From the NCBI GenBank assembly GCA_003184365.1, contig NKYR01000147.1, forward strand, positions 1 to 64,000: a DNA stretch of 64,000 nt, read 5' to 3'. This document shows, piece by piece, positions 12,481 through 24,916 of this stretch. The stretch comes from Evernia prunastri (taxonomy: Eukaryota > Ascomycota > Lecanoromycetes > Lecanorales > Parmeliaceae). Under the pieces are notes generated by a model, which was given only the letters and a program-made list of their open reading frames with translations, did not search any database and was not told the origin of the DNA. A program made the position numbers and the translations under genes. Every line of letters starts with the position of its first letter. The stretch's first letter is position 1.

Positions 12481-13023
12481 TTTCGTGAGCGGTGCTTCTT
12501 GTGAAAATCGACTTTAAGGATCATGTGCTTCTGTTGTCCATGTTGTACTATATAATATGTTCTCTAGGGCAAATTCTTCTATCGGAGTACTTCTGAGAGA
12601 TATCAGATATGGAGGAACCTCCACCCCCCGGAAGAAATTCCCAGGGTGTGTCAACTTGACTTGGATGAAGAATACGACTGTAGGCATTTCCGCATAACCG
12701 ATTGTCCAGGTGATTCAAAAAGCATTTTTGCGTAAGGCAATGTGGCAACAGTTAGTAGCCGTACACCCTGCAAACCCCGGATCGTGTCTCGGGCCTTGTC
12801 GAACCGAATGCGGTTTAGCTTAGCGCCTTCTATCCCGCCAACTTCAAGTGCCAACCCCTCTCAACCTCTTTTCAATCATACACGCACAGACACATAACAT
12901 CTTTTTAACACTTCAGAGCATTTCAAAAACGTCAGAAGTTAAGATTCACTACTACAATACCATCACCCTTTTTCTTTTAATTTAAACAACACCTATCCCA
13001 AGTCACCAAGAGCATACGAGTTT
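12481..13023. promoter_or_regulatory. Intergenic region upstream of eIF1
   Basis: About 540 bp containing the 3' UTR of the Asterix gene and the promoter and 5' UTR of the eIF1 gene. A pyrimidine-rich, A-rich stretch (about 12880-13000) directly precedes the start, as is common for highly expressed fungal genes. No gene is seen here. Confidence 0.45.
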
Positions 13024-13694
13024 ATGTCCATCGAAAATCTCAAGACCTTCGGTCAGTAGTAGCATTCCCCAGCCTGTTGGTGTATCCCCCAAGACCACCC
13101 GTGACGTTTCCAAGTGGAAGTCCATGCTTCTCACTTTTGACTGCGTCTTCCAGCCTTCATAAAGGCGGACTTGCTGATCTCTATAGACCCCTTCGCCGAA
13201 GCCGACGAAGATACTGGGGAAACAAAGCAGTCTCAAAACTACATCCACATTAGGATTCAGCGTACGTTTGGCAGTCTACAAAACAATCTTCCGAACGTAC
13301 CACAAACATAGACGTTATGCTGATCTGCTATCTATAGAGCGCAATGGTCGCAAGACATTGACTACTGTCCAAGGCCTGCCCAAGAAATTCGACCAGAAGA
13401 AGATCCTTAAGGTCATCAAGAAAAAATTCGGTGAGTCACCATGCGACGTAAAGAAAAATTGGCGCTGACGCTTGTCTGTCTAGCTTGCAATGGCACAATC
13501 GTCAATGACACTGAAATGGGCGAGGTGATCCAGCTTCAGGGTGATCAGCGCAAAGACGTTCAAGAATTCCTGGTCGACAAAAAGGAGGGGTTGGAGCTCG
13601 ATGCCAAAACCATCAAGGTACTTTTTCCAATGCGCACTTCTCCCAACGTGCAGTCTAAGTTAGCTTACACGTCGCACAGGTCCATGGGTTCTAG
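13024..13694 (+). CDS. SUI1: Translation initiation factor eIF1 (Sui1)
   Basis: eIF1 binds the 40S subunit and controls start-codon selection during scanning. Five exons: 13024-13051, 13187-13261, 13338-13430, 13484-13617 and 13680-13694, giving 114 aa. The product begins MSIENLKTFDPFAEADED and carries QRNGRKTLTTVQGLPKKFD, VIKKKFACNGTIV, GEVIQLQGDQRKDVQEFL and the C-terminal KVHGF. These are near-invariant SUI1-domain sequences, and the length equals the family's. The last exon codes only VHGF and stop. The first intron (135 bp) is longer than the others. Confidence 0.97.
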
Positions 13695-14074
13695 GTCCTA
13701 TCAACAACGCCTCAGATGGCATTCCCCTCCAGTTCGCCGATAGAAGTCCATTCGTCAAGCCTAATTCTCTTCTTACCGTCTCTCCTGGTGTGGTGTGTGT
13801 CAAGCGAAAGCGTGCGTTGAGGAGTTGGTAGATACCCTTTGAGTGCATCGGTGGTGGAAATTAGGGAGGCTTCCTTGTCTTCCGAAGGGATGTGTCAGCC
13901 ACGAGAGCTGTTATGCGATGGCACGGCGTGGCCTGTCATTTTTTACTATGGTTTGAGAGCATGATAACAAAGCTTCAGAATCATCAGAGCAATATGCACT
14001 CCATATTTCAGAGCCATGAGTAGATCAATACGTTTGAGACTTTGACAAGACACAGATATAGCACAGGCTTACAA
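13695..14074. other. Tail-to-tail intergenic region eIF1/EOS1
   Basis: About 380 bp between convergent genes. Presumably 3' UTRs only; nothing else was recognised. Confidence 0.5.
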
Positions 14075-15050
14075 TCATCGCGGAGCCTTTGCCAACCCCA
14101 GCAGATGTTTCCCAATGCTCTGCAACATTGAAAACAACGGGACAACCGGGTCGTTCTCCCGAGTCAAATGTAGTTGGAAAAGCAGGGTACACAGACTAAG
14201 AAAGCTTGCGATGGAAAATACGCCTATAGACGCCGATGTCTCCCTTCGAATGTTGATCTTCCGCTGAGTGACATGGTACAACACAGTGAGGGTCTATAGC
14301 GCTGTCAGCTTTCCGAAACAGCCGTGCCAGACTGATTGCGGACCGTAGCAATTGAAACCCAGGCCGGGAGCAGCATTCGTGGGTCCTCTGAAGCACCGGA
14401 AAGATACAAGACCCAGGACGTGACATACGCAATCAGAAAATTCGTCGTTAAAAGCCGAACAACCGTCGCGGATGGTGTATAGTACAATAACCTATAGTAT
14501 ATACTTAGCCAGGTAGGGAATTTACGCGCAACCCTTTGCTTTCTCCTACCATCTTAACATTAGGCAGTCCGTAAAAAAGTATGACAGGTACGCGGCCGCA
14601 GAGCACTATGCACATAAGTTCAGTCAGCCAAGTATACACCTTCTCTCGATTTGGTTTGGACATCTCTGGTGCTCATATATCCTCTCCACAGCGTTCAACG
14701 TACCCAAAGAATAGCCAAAAACACTTCAGTGACTCTGAATCGTTTCTCCACTGTCCAGGTATTCCCTAGCACCCCTTCTTCATCACTCCGCAGAAGCTCT
14801 CCCAAGAATGTAAAGGCGCAACGGAGACCCCACCATGCTGCTGGAGCAGTGCTGAGGGCCCGGCATATTAAGAGGGGAATACGCCACCGAGAATTGACGC
14901 CTAAGAGGACTGCAACGCGCGGATGGGAACCACTCGATTGCGTGATTGCTTCGATCTTTACTTCAGGATAGGGGAAGCTAGCAGCATAGCTGGGAGGATC
15001 TGGAGAGGAAGCCAGGTGGGCCAATCAAACAGCGGCATGTGCTGCCGCAT
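14075..15050 (-). CDS. EOS1: EOS1-like ER membrane protein (N-glycosylation)
   Basis: A multi-spanning ER protein. The yeast member is linked to N-glycosylation and oxidative-stress tolerance. Firm exons on the minus strand: up to about 15021-14704, then 14605-14550, 14491-14344 and 14293-14075. Spliced blocks read HPRVAVLLGVNSRW, PLLICRALSTAPAAWWGLRC, LSYFFTDCLM, LLYYTPSATVVRLLTTNFLI, VLYLSGASEDPRMLLPAW and ITQR-type VTQRKINIRRETSASIGVFS. All fit the family, with about five hydrophobic segments. The start is unresolved: the first firm exon has no in-frame ATG. A short upstream exon starting at 15050 (MRQHMPL) joined by an intron of about 50 bp would supply one. Confidence 0.85.
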
Positions 15051-16031
15051 CTGCAGGATAGGGAAGGAAAACAATCCAGCTACTCTATGAAGAGACAGTT
15101 CTCCAGAGTTCGACCTATTTCAATAACTATCGAGATCGTCAGGAAGCGAACATGAACGACAAGCTCCTCGCTTCCGAGGTTCTCCTGATTTTCCCGCAAC
15201 TGGCTGAGAAGCGTTAGCCTCAGGGTTTTCAATAAGGTACCTTAGCGGACTTTGCTGGGTAGAAGTTACCGTATATATACCGTGCATATACGAAGTTTTT
15301 TTCAAAACGTATTAAAATAAGATTCTGCCTAAAGGCGATGAAGAATTTAATACGTTTCTTTAAGATTACGGTTAAAACTTTATATACGTATATCTTAAAT
15401 AACGATAACTATCAAGATACCGTAGTAATACCGTTCTTCAAAGCATACCGTTCTTGACTATCGGAAGCCTTTATCCGACGGATCGTCTAGAATCCATGGT
15501 ACCAACATCAGCCCACTCCACCCACCCCACCCACTCCATATACTTCTGAAGGTCACCCCCGCGAGAAAATTGGCTAAATCGTCCATTTTTGCACTTAATT
15601 CTTTAAGAGCGTTGATTCTTCTCAGCGTAGAGACCTCCCGAGTATCTGACTTGGCAGGCTTGGCAGTACTTTAATGGTTTCAAATATGAAACGGTAAGAT
15701 AATTATTTCGGTTCTTTTTATGAGTACGTATATTTTTATTAACTAATTTATTACCGTTGATATTTTGATACTGTAGATTTTAAAAAACGTTTTATCAAAA
15801 TAACCGTCATATAGTCTTGACACTCTGAAACCGTACTGAAATCATTACATAAAAAGTAACCGCCTTTACACCGTTTCTTGGACCCATAGCCTTCCGCTAA
15901 GGTATTCTCAGCCTTATGAGCCGCCGTACAAGGATCGAAGACGGCCCCCTCGGCCGATGCAATATGCTGAGTTGCTGATTGTGATGTAGAAATCAACCGA
16001 ACAAAAAGGCATTATCAACTGAAAAAGCACC
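15051..16031. other. Intergenic region with an AT-rich, RIP-like patch
   Basis: Almost 1 kb between EOS1 and the Tim44-like gene. Two AT-rich patches (about 15295-15460 and 15670-15850) flank GC-normal DNA with the poly-pyrimidine run CCACCCCACCCACTCC near 15520. Motifs such as TACCGT recur in both patches. It looks like remains of a small mutated repeat. The promoter of the downstream gene lies at its right end. Confidence 0.45.
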
Positions 16032-17018
16032 ATGCCTCCTCGGTTGCCAACCTTCTGCCCTTTTCTCTACCCTCCACGACGTACACAACCGTGGCCCCTT
16101 CTGCCATCGTTCAATTTGCAGTCGAGTCAACCGAGGAGCTATGCCTCAAAGCAAGCAAAATACCAAATAATAAGGGACGACGTGGGACTCCTTCCAGGTA
16201 GCTATCTCTAGCCTTCTGGTTTCTCACCATGCACAACCGCCAACCTCTGCGGCTTCCAGGAACATTCGTCATGCCATCTAGAAAACCGTCCCTTTTTCGG
16301 ACACCAAAGTTACGCATGCGACTAGAATGGTACAGACTGAAGACGAGATTGCGCGCTCTGCAAGGGTGAGTCTCTTGGATCTCATTGGATACGTCAGTAG
16401 CATCAATGGCTCGTACCTGACCGTTGCATAGGAAGGTCATTTATAAGTTTTTTCTCAAGGGTCGGCCTTGGCCCAAATTACGACGCCGAGCGATTGCTTC
16501 CGAGGCAAAAACCCTCCACGAAAGGATGTATACTGCATTTGCCAAGTAAGATACCTCTATCATTGCCACAAACGCAACCTGATTATCCAATCTCTTAAAA
16601 CAGTGGTGATATAACAACCTTGAAAAGCGTTTGTCACGAAGGGCTTCTTGCTTCGTTTCGCACCCGAATCAATGTCCGCCCATCCAAAGAAAGCCTGCAA
16701 TGGACATTACACGAATATATCGGCCGACCCCGTATTGTCAGTACTAATGTTGCTACGTTAGAGATTGAGAGGTCGGCACTGTACCAAGTGGTAGTAAAAA
16801 TAAAGTCAATACAAAGCCTCAAGAAAACGCCAATAAATGGTCCCGCAACCGATAGAACGGAAGAAAGAAAATTGGTGGAACATGTGGTTTTGCAAAGAAA
16901 GATGTGGAAAGGAAAAGAGGACTCATGGAAAGTTTGGGGAACAATAGAGGAAAGTAAGGCAGAGGACGTGTTAGAGGCTGATGGAATTGTTGCTACACCG
17001 GCTGCTGGAAAAACATGA
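16032..17018 (+). CDS. Tim44-like mitochondrial protein (Mba1/mL45 type)
   Basis: Proteins of this family sit at the mitochondrial inner membrane, attach the mitoribosome and help insert nascent chains. Four exons: 16032-16197, 16260-16365, 16432-16545 and 16604-17018, together 266 aa, phases consistent. The N-terminus is Pro/Arg-rich and acid-poor, as expected of a mitochondrial presequence. The middle has LEWYRLKTRLRALQGKVIYK and GRPWPKLRRRAI. The C-terminal Tim44-like fold is marked by HERMYTAFANGDITTLK, RTRINVRP and the closing RKMWKGKEDSWKVWGTIEES. The family call is good; choosing between Mba1/mL45 and another Tim44-like protein is inference. It is tail-to-tail with the permease gene. 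Confidence 0.72.
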
Positions 17019-17229
17019 CGAGGTAACAAATAATCCATCCGCTAGGTGTTTACATTATTGGTAGCCAGTCCTTCGCGGACATTTGTATGTATATATCTGG
17101 GCAAGCGTGGCAGCAAAGCCTTTGAGTCAAGACAATCACTTCTTGTATTATTTTTCCATCCTCGTCTCTCTCCTCGCCGCACCCCCTCTCCCCCCCCCCC
17201 AGCCATTGCACAATCTGGTAACTTGCAGC

Positions 17230-20044
17230 TCAAAAGAACCTTCCTTTCTGGGGGCTGATGCTGATCGGAGTAACACGCTCTTCGGGCCCTTCGTGCTCTT
17301 CGTCGAATGATCCCGCACCACTAGCATAGGGTGGCGTAGGAGGAGGACGGTCGAAAGCGTCAAATCTGTGACCCTTTCTCTTGGCCTGGATCCATTGAAA
17401 CCCGACGCGAAATGCAAATGCTCCAAACCCCCACAATAGACCGCCAGCAGGTGCCGCAACGAAGGCGCCTGCACGGATACTCGTCAGCCAAAGGAATACC
17501 CACTTTCACTGACACCCCAGGGCAGGACTCACCGAAGGCACTCCAGTCGTCCGCGTAAAGCCCATTCTCGAGCAGCAGAAGATACGCTCCCTCGTGCGCA
17601 TTGCCGAAGTCTGCATTAAGATCGGAGTCAGTATTTCCCGTTTCCGGTGGGCGATTGAGCCTTGGAACATGCCCCTGAATTAGGATTCTCCAGGCATGTC
17701 AAGACTTTAGATTAGGTCCAAAAGAGGAAGTACATACAGATGGTGCCAAAGATGAAAACGGCTTTATAATTCCCATCGTCAGCATTTATTTTCTGGGACC
17801 AACTTAGAGTCGTGGGACTCTTTGACTCCTATGACAAGTCTTACAAACCAACACGCAATACGAATCAGGCATTAAAGGCTGGAAGAAAATGACTCACTGA
17901 GCAGACCACCCAAGCCACCAACCACAACTTCGAACCCGCGCCACCAGTAGCACGCATCGCTTAAGCCGATAACAAGCACGGGAATCGAACTGGCGCTTAC
18001 AAGGTCAGATATCAAGTAGACCTGTAAGATATCCGGACTCTTCAGAGCCACGACCACGACAGGGAAGATAATCAAGATGACGGCCAATCTAATCCACCAA
18101 AGACTCAATCTGTTGCGAAACAAATCATTGGATCCGGTCGAAACCATGGCCGACTGGAAGCTGTCGAACGCGGCTGTGCTTAAAGAAACGACCATAACAA
18201 GGACAATGCCCACTACCCAGCTTGGAAGTTGCTCGAGCAGAAGGAAAAAGGCGATGTCACCATCTTGTGGCGGATTACCGGGCCAAGCTCCTGTCCATGC
18301 CGCCAGGAGTCCTGCTGCACCAACAAGACCCAAGATAAAGGTGACGGCGACAGTCGCAATGGAAGTTCCGATAACTAAATCTTTGTCTGTCTTAGAAGCG
18401 AATGTGCGCATCCAGAATCCAGAAATGAAGAAATCGTTCGTTAGGACGGCTACTGGGAGGATGTATATGAGCTGCCAGCCAAGCAAGCTTGATTTGAGCA
18501 AGCCCGAAGATTCAACCAGACTCTTGTCAATATGAGTCTCAACGCCAACAGTGATGGCAGCTAGAATGACTAAACCAACTACCATAGCCCCTTGGATATT
18601 GTCGGTAACAAAAGATATACGAAACCCGCCGAGAGCTATGTGGAAAATAAGCAAAACTTCTTGACTGGCTCATCAATGGGACTCACAGGTGTAGATAGTG
18701 GTCACGGCGCACTCAACAATCACAGCAGGCAGACCGTTGAGCCCTGTTAAGGCATTGATAATTTGCTGAAGGGCAGAGAGCTCTGCAACCATATAGAGAA
18801 ACAGTGTGATGAGTCTGGAGTGATGGCTTCAGCATCATCTCCCTAAGCTGCTCCAGTGGTTACAATTCACGTTAATAGACTCAAATATAAGGCTGTCAAA
18901 ATGCCGCTGGATGATGAAACCGGAGTCAGTCTTGCTTTTTTGAGGGGTGTAGCGAGTCATGGAACACGTTTGGAGAGTGGAAACTCTCAAGTCGTGTCTC
19001 AAGACTCAATTCCTGGTTCAAAAGAGGAAACATAGACTGCGAAGATACGTACTATCTCTGTCTAGTCCATTCTGTCAAAACGAACCCCTCTGGACATTTT
19101 CTTCGGATCATAGGGCCAAGAAAGCCGAATACCAAAAGTGGCAATGCCGACGAGAGAGTGTACACAATCAAGCCTTGGACGCCAGCGATTGTAGATATTT
19201 CGGGATAAGAGAAGAGGATGCCCGATCCAAGAGCTGTAGCGTGTAAAGATTGGCCTATGGTCAGCCGGCTCAGGAAACAAAGTCTGGGGCACAATGGGTA
19301 AGCGGCAGCACTTCCTCACGCAAGCATTGCCTTGTTCGAGTGTTTACGGTATTAATCTCAGCTTCATGCAAAAAAGATTTGGCTGGATCTCTCGAACACC
19401 TGGAGAGAAGAGTTGGATCCAGCCTCGTCCCAATTTGCATTGCGCACCCGTAGTGAAGCCGCGCAGAACCTTTGCCCAGTGTCTCCTGTCCCATCTCTCC
19501 TCATTGAATGAGCACGGGTAGGTGGACTCTGGGCATTGGCCTGCGTTAATGCTGCAAATACGAACCTGGTCATGATCCCATGATTTGGTACTCGAGTCTG
19601 CCATCTTCGTGCCCACTGCCGGCGCGGGCCGGACGAGAATCTGCGCTGGAACCTTGCTGCCGCTTCACGTAACGAGCGCTTATAAGGTCCGAGTATACTC
19701 ACACGAGGCGATGAAGTTGAGGGCAAGGGGAAAAGCTGAGCACTGGTTAGCCGTTTTCTTTCTTACATCAAGCCCCGGGTTGGACCTGTTGGCCAGAGCC
19801 AAGAGCAGGAAGTCAATGTGTGGCGTGTCTGACCCTTCTGTGTACGCAGTGCCGCTAAGAATTCTGATTTCGACTGGTTCCTCCAGTACCATGCAACACA
19901 AAGGCCCGAGATCCTGCGTTTCGAGAGGGCCAGATGTCAGCATACCTTGTCTGATATGGGGCATATGTGGGGCTGAACACACAAAAATGCGCCGTAAGTA
20001 AGGTAGATGATGGCATTCGATGCTTGGAATGATGGTTGGCCCAT
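17230..20044 (-). CDS. Sodium:solute symporter family permease
   Basis: A plasma-membrane secondary transporter of the SSS fold (DUR3/PutP superfamily); the substrate is not predictable here. Ten exons on the minus strand: 20044-19983, 19913-19834, 19735-19703, 19233-19053, 18906-18871, 18814-18687, 18635-17898, 17761-17738, 17610-17533 and 17468-17230, giving 532 aa with every phase matching. The first helix is NAIIYLTYGAFLISGLCVAW, then SEFLAALRTQK, PLALNFIASSLGSGILFSYP, PMIRRKCPEGFVLTEWTRQR, AELSALQQIINALTGLNGLP, TIYTSLGGFRISFVTDNIQG and FISGFWMRTFASKTDKDL. About 13 helices are expected. The tail is acidic and Pro-rich. Oddities are exons of 24, 33 and 36 bases and one 469 bp intron. Confidence 0.85.
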
Positions 20045-21087
20045 TGCGGGTCGTCTTCAGCCACTCGATTCCAAAGTCCCGATCTCTTGTAGAAAATTTA
20101 CAAACAGCAACAATCCTATCTCGGACCGAGGTTCCTTGCCCACTGTGTATCTATGATTAGTCATATAAGTAAGTCTAAAAATCGTTGCACACCGATCCTC
20201 GCTAAGCCCTACCAAGGTGTGCAACGACTTTTGTCTCCCACCCCTCCCACCCCTCGGAAGAGACCAAGATTCAGCTTTGCAGGTAGAAGCAGCGATGGCA
20301 ATAAATCATTTGATACGTTCATTAACTTACAACGGTCGAACTTTACAATGCTGTACATTATTGTCCATTCAAATTAATCTTTGCCGAATTACTTGGAAGC
20401 TTCGAAGTTAGGTATGAAATCATTCAATTGGAAGCTCGTGCTATGCTGCTTTATATAATCGTCACGATTGCTGAGTATTGGCGAAAGTATGTTGCGAATG
20501 TTGGGAATGCCTTTGAGGCCAGAGCTAGGAAAATCGACACATAAGGTAGATAGGGAAAAGATGGAAAACGATCGCTGTATTTTAACATTGTCCTCTGGAT
20601 CTCTAGATGTTACCCTCCACGCGCAAAGGCGGCTAGGCCGTTCTCATTGAAAGATCGCAGAACATCGGAAGATAAAACACTCTGCCTCTGGAGCAAACAC
20701 TAATGCGAGTTGAATAAGTTGTGATCGTGCTAGACTATCGTTAGCAACGTTAACAAAGTCAAATATAGTCAGGAGTGCATGCCGCATACCTCAGTCGTAA
20801 AAGAAAGTTTGCAGCAGCAATAGAAAGATAGTCTGCGCCTCAGCCAGTGTGCGCAAGACTCCACAGGTATCCCAGCTCAAAGTTGAACCCGAATATCCAG
20901 GGCGCGCGATGACACGATACGCTCAAAGAAGATGGATCCGTGAAGGACACGAACTGCAGAGCGTGCATCATCGAGACGGATTGACATGCAACGGGCGAAG
21001 ATAAAGCAAGGGCTCGCAAGCCCGAATATGTGCCATGATTAGGTCCGGACGAGTTGACGACGATTGTGTGATACGGTTGTGAAAAGC
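20045..21087. other. Intergenic region, permease promoter side
   Basis: About 1 kb holding the promoter of the permease gene (right of 20044) and the 3' end region of the RRM gene. No open frame with recognisable protein sequence was found. Confidence 0.45.
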
Positions 21088-23515
21088 CTAAAAGGCTCCC
21101 TTCGACGGCGATGCGTTGTCGTTATCAGCACTGGCACTCGCAGGCGGCCACTGGTACGGACGAGGTGCTGGCTGCTGTGGGTTCTGAATGTACGAGGTGG
21201 GAGTCTGGAGATACTGGAAGTGACCCATCGCTGGAGCAGGGTACCCATTGCCGTGCGTTTGCAGACCTGCTGCAGCGTTGTTGTCGATCGGCGCCGCTGG
21301 CGTGGCGAACTGTCCGTACTGAGATAGATCGTATGGTTGATAGTAAGGGTACGGAGCATACACCGGCGGTGGCATAGCTTGTGTTTGGGCTCCTTGAGTC
21401 ATACCGAAATTATAGACACGCTGTAAGAGGTTCGCCATTTGCTCATGAGACTCGGCGAAGTATGGAGAGCCTGGGCTACCACCGGATGCGAAGACGCGGT
21501 CACGGGGAGCGAAGGTGCCGCTGATTTCTTTACGCTCAACACGAAGACGATCGACTCCATACATCCTAGGGCTCGCCTGAACCGCAGCGACCGCCATATC
21601 AGGACTGATGTATTGTATGAATGCGAAGCCGTTGACAACGGCTATCGAAAATCAGGCACTAGTGCGCCAATGGAGAGAGAATGGCTTACCGTGCACAGAT
21701 GGCTTTCGAACGATCTCTATGTGCGTGATAGGACCGAAAGTTGAGAATATTTCGCGAAGGTGCGGATCCGTGGCACTGGATGGCAAGTTACCCACAAAGA
21801 TAGAGCACAGGTCTGCATTAGCACGTCTAGATGCAGACTGCGGCGACGGCAGCATACGGCCAGGACTTGATCGCTGTCTGGGAGATAACGACGGGTATTG
21901 TCGGCCTCCTTGGCGAGAACGAACCTCTTCTGGCAAGGGGGGCTGCTCAAGCCTATACACTGGGTGATCTCGAAAGATCTTCTAAAAGTCAGCAGAGTAA
22001 GAGAAAAACAACGAATCGGTTAGCTCACCGCTTGCGCGTCACGGCAATCCTGGAAGTAGACGAACTTTACCCAGATACCGTCAGGTAGACGGAACATCTC
22101 TTTGTCAGTCTGTGAGCACAACCAAACGCTCTCAACTGGCCCGTGACGAGACAAGGCGTCGCGAGCTTCTGTCTCGGAGACTGGGCCTCCAGACACCTTG
22201 GATAGGTATAAAGAGCCTGTAGTACAAAGACGTCAGCGCATATGGAATGGCGAAGAGCCAACGGTCCAGCTTACGGTTCACCTTGGCAACCTCTGTACGG
22301 CATGGACGACCGTTGATGAGCATGCCTCGGCCGACAGCGATGGCGCGCTGAGCATCGTTCTTGTTCTGATAATGTCAGTACGGAAAGTGCATCCTGTGCG
22401 TCTTCCGCTTACCTCGTACTGAACAAAAGCAAATGGCATACCCCGTGCGTCACGTCTAATTTTGACGTAGCAAGTGCCGTACTGGAGGAACGCAATATGC
22501 ACATGATGCTCAAGCTGGTCATCAGACTGTGTCTGAACAAGACTTTACACTGTCAGCGATGTGTCTCTATGGATTGAAAATCGAGCTTACTTTGCGACGA
22601 AGACACAAGCTCTTGGTGGCAGCATGGCTTGAGCATTGTCATTGGAAAGAGGAACCCCTGTTCGATCCCTACGAGGACTGAAGGGTACATTTTTGCCTTG
22701 CAAGATAAGCGCACTGGACCCATACAAGAGAGTGACGACTTGCCTTGACTGTGAGATTGCCCAGAAATGGCACTGGAGACGAACGGATCTTCTCCGTGAT
22801 TCCCAGAGCGACGCACGAAGCTCCCATCCTTGTTGTTACGCCAAGTGGGGCTTTCGCGAATATCCTTGACACGGTCGGTGCTCGGGGATGAGGTTGTAGA
22901 CGCTTTCCGATTGAGATTTCCGGCCTTGGATGGACTCAGCTGAGCTTCGTTGAATGTGCTTTGGTCTACACGTCGCTCTACTTCTGGAAGGTATTTTCCA
23001 TCACGCGCTGTTATCGGAGATCCAGAGATGGTCTCAATGGCAGGATCAATCTGCGCAGCCTGCAGAGAGTGAATTAAACCTGCCATGTGGTGGCCTTGGC
23101 TCGTTAGCTGAGGCTTCAAGACGGTAGTATGCGTCAAGTGTCGAGGACGAAAGGTATCTTGTCTGGCTTCAAGGAGAAATATGCAAAGTTCAAGCGCGAG
23201 CAAGACTCGAAGTCGTGATTCTCGTCAGAAGACAAAGCGAGGTGAATGGCGAGCAAAGAAAGACCTTATGCGCTTACCATGGCTGCCGACGTCCAATGGA
23301 GTAGCGGGAGAACTACCTCCAGCAATAGTATCGCCGTAAGTGCTAGCAGGGGAGGGTTCTACAAGAGACGTCTGCTTGGCCTTGGACGTAGAGGTAAGCT
23401 TGTCGGCGGAAGGTAGCGGGGCCTTGGATCCAGAACCGTTAGGACATACGCCAGTTTTGTCCGGTGTAGCTGGTGTGTGAGACATGTTGTCTTGCTGTAC
23501 AAGGTGCCCTGGCAT
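21088..23515 (-). CDS. RNA-binding protein with three RRM domains
   Basis: A cytoplasmic or nuclear RNA-binding protein; target RNAs are unknown. Eight exons on the minus strand: 23515-23278, 23166-22744, 22696-22591, 22542-22413, 22359-22275, 22216-22029, 21981-21690 and 21641-21088, giving 671 aa. The N-terminal 220 residues are Ser/Pro-rich, with GKNVPFSPRRDRTGVPLSND before RRM1. RRM1 (about 250-325) has ACVFVANLVQTQSDDQLE and MPFAFVQYE. RRM2 (about 328-400) has SLYLSKVSGGPVSETEARD. RRM3 (about 430-515) has SIFVGNLPSSATDPHLREIF and NGFAFIQY. The C-terminus is Tyr/Pro/Gln-rich, as in many mRNP proteins. The intron 22697-22743 starts with GC (AAG|GCAAGT), a GC-AG intron. Either ATG 23515 or the one at 23485 could be the start. 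Confidence 0.88.
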
Positions 23516-24916
23516 TCTATGTCTATGATACAATTGGGGAAAAAGAGTGGCAAGTTCGTTTCGAGTGACTGCGGTCTTGCAAACCGTTGACGAGGTGGGT
23601 ACGTGCTCTTTCTAAGGGTGATTGAGACTATGGAGAGAGCGTACAGCAGTGCCTGCAAGACTGTGGAGTACAAGCGTGTATGTGTGTGTAGAAGGGAAAG
23701 GAAGAAAAGGAGGAGGTTTCTGAAGTGGGGAACAATACTCTTCTTATAGGCTAAACCACCTTGATCTGCCACTATTTTTCAACGCTACTTTACTTTTCCC
23801 TAATCTTGGTCCAAGGGGTTCTAATTTTTTCGCTAAGTGCAGTGTGAAGCAGCTTAAACAGCTCAACAAGTCTACTGGTAATAGCTAGAGGGATATGTGT
23901 TTGAACAGCCTCTAATGGTTAGGCTTCGAAGTATTAGCAATTACAAGTGACGCTAGATCCTTAGAATGGCTAGCATGTGTCTACAAGGCAGATCGACAAC
24001 GTGGATTCCTGGTCGGAAAGTACCTTAAGCATTGTCCTATAGGAGCAGGATGGACTTCTTCCACCCCGTCTTTGTGTGTTCAAGTCAATCATTGCGGTCG
24101 TAGTACCAATTGTTTCAAAAGATTCATCCCCCAGCTCTTGCAAAGCTTACCGCGAGCAAAGAATACCAAATTTGGAGATAGCAGAGGCATCTGCAGACAC
24201 AAATGCAGCTCTCGTCTCTAAGGGACGCAGGTCAGAGCCAGAAGGTTTTGTGAAATGAGCGACTGAAAAATGTCTTGTGAGTTGGTGATGGCTCTCCCTC
24301 TGCTCGGCATTTGTCAATGCTATTAAACAGCCATACAAGTTCTTTCTCAAATCTTGAAAACGTACTGGGATTTCACAGCAGTTCGATCAGCTCAGTAGTC
24401 TCAAGGGTAGACATTGAGCTTTTTCTCACAAGCCTGGGATAGCAGTTTGAAGACCAGGTATACAAGTAGACATAATATGAGAATACAGTCTCGTTCTCCA
24501 TTGTTCTCTGTCCTCACACACTCTCTGGATGATCTTAGAGTTAAAGTCGGAGCACGTAAGTTACGGTAAGTAGATTTACTTTAGACGTGGGAAAGTCGCT
24601 TGAAATTCACTTTTCGATATTCCCTCCCGAGGCTCCGTAAAGTACTGACAGGATACTTTTATTGACATTACTAATCTTATCTTGCCGCAATTAAACGATC
24701 AACGCTACTCATCTAAGTACTTTACTTAACTTTACTTAAATACAGTATCCTGGGTTCAATTGTATATCACTATTTTTTACCTGTTCATTGCTGCACCAGC
24801 GCTTCTTAATCCTACTTGGAGCTGAACCCAGAATATCAAGATACACTCCTGATAACACAAGGCAAGGTATCCAAAGTTAGCTGTGTGACAAGATAAGGAT
24901 TCATCTGCTCGAAACG
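23516..24916. promoter_or_regulatory. Long divergent promoter region RRM gene / CIA30
   Basis: 1.4 kb between divergent start codons. The RRM-gene side has a pyrimidine-rich leader with CA-type repeats (about 23660-23700). The middle (24540-24760) is AT-richer and contains several TTACTTTA/CTTTACTTA-like repeats. No gene was recognised. Confidence 0.45.

Noticed and set aside
19344..19726. Two long minus-strand open frames upstream of the permease core
   Set aside because: They lie within the 469 bp intron and show no transporter or other domain; the spliced model fits the family much better.
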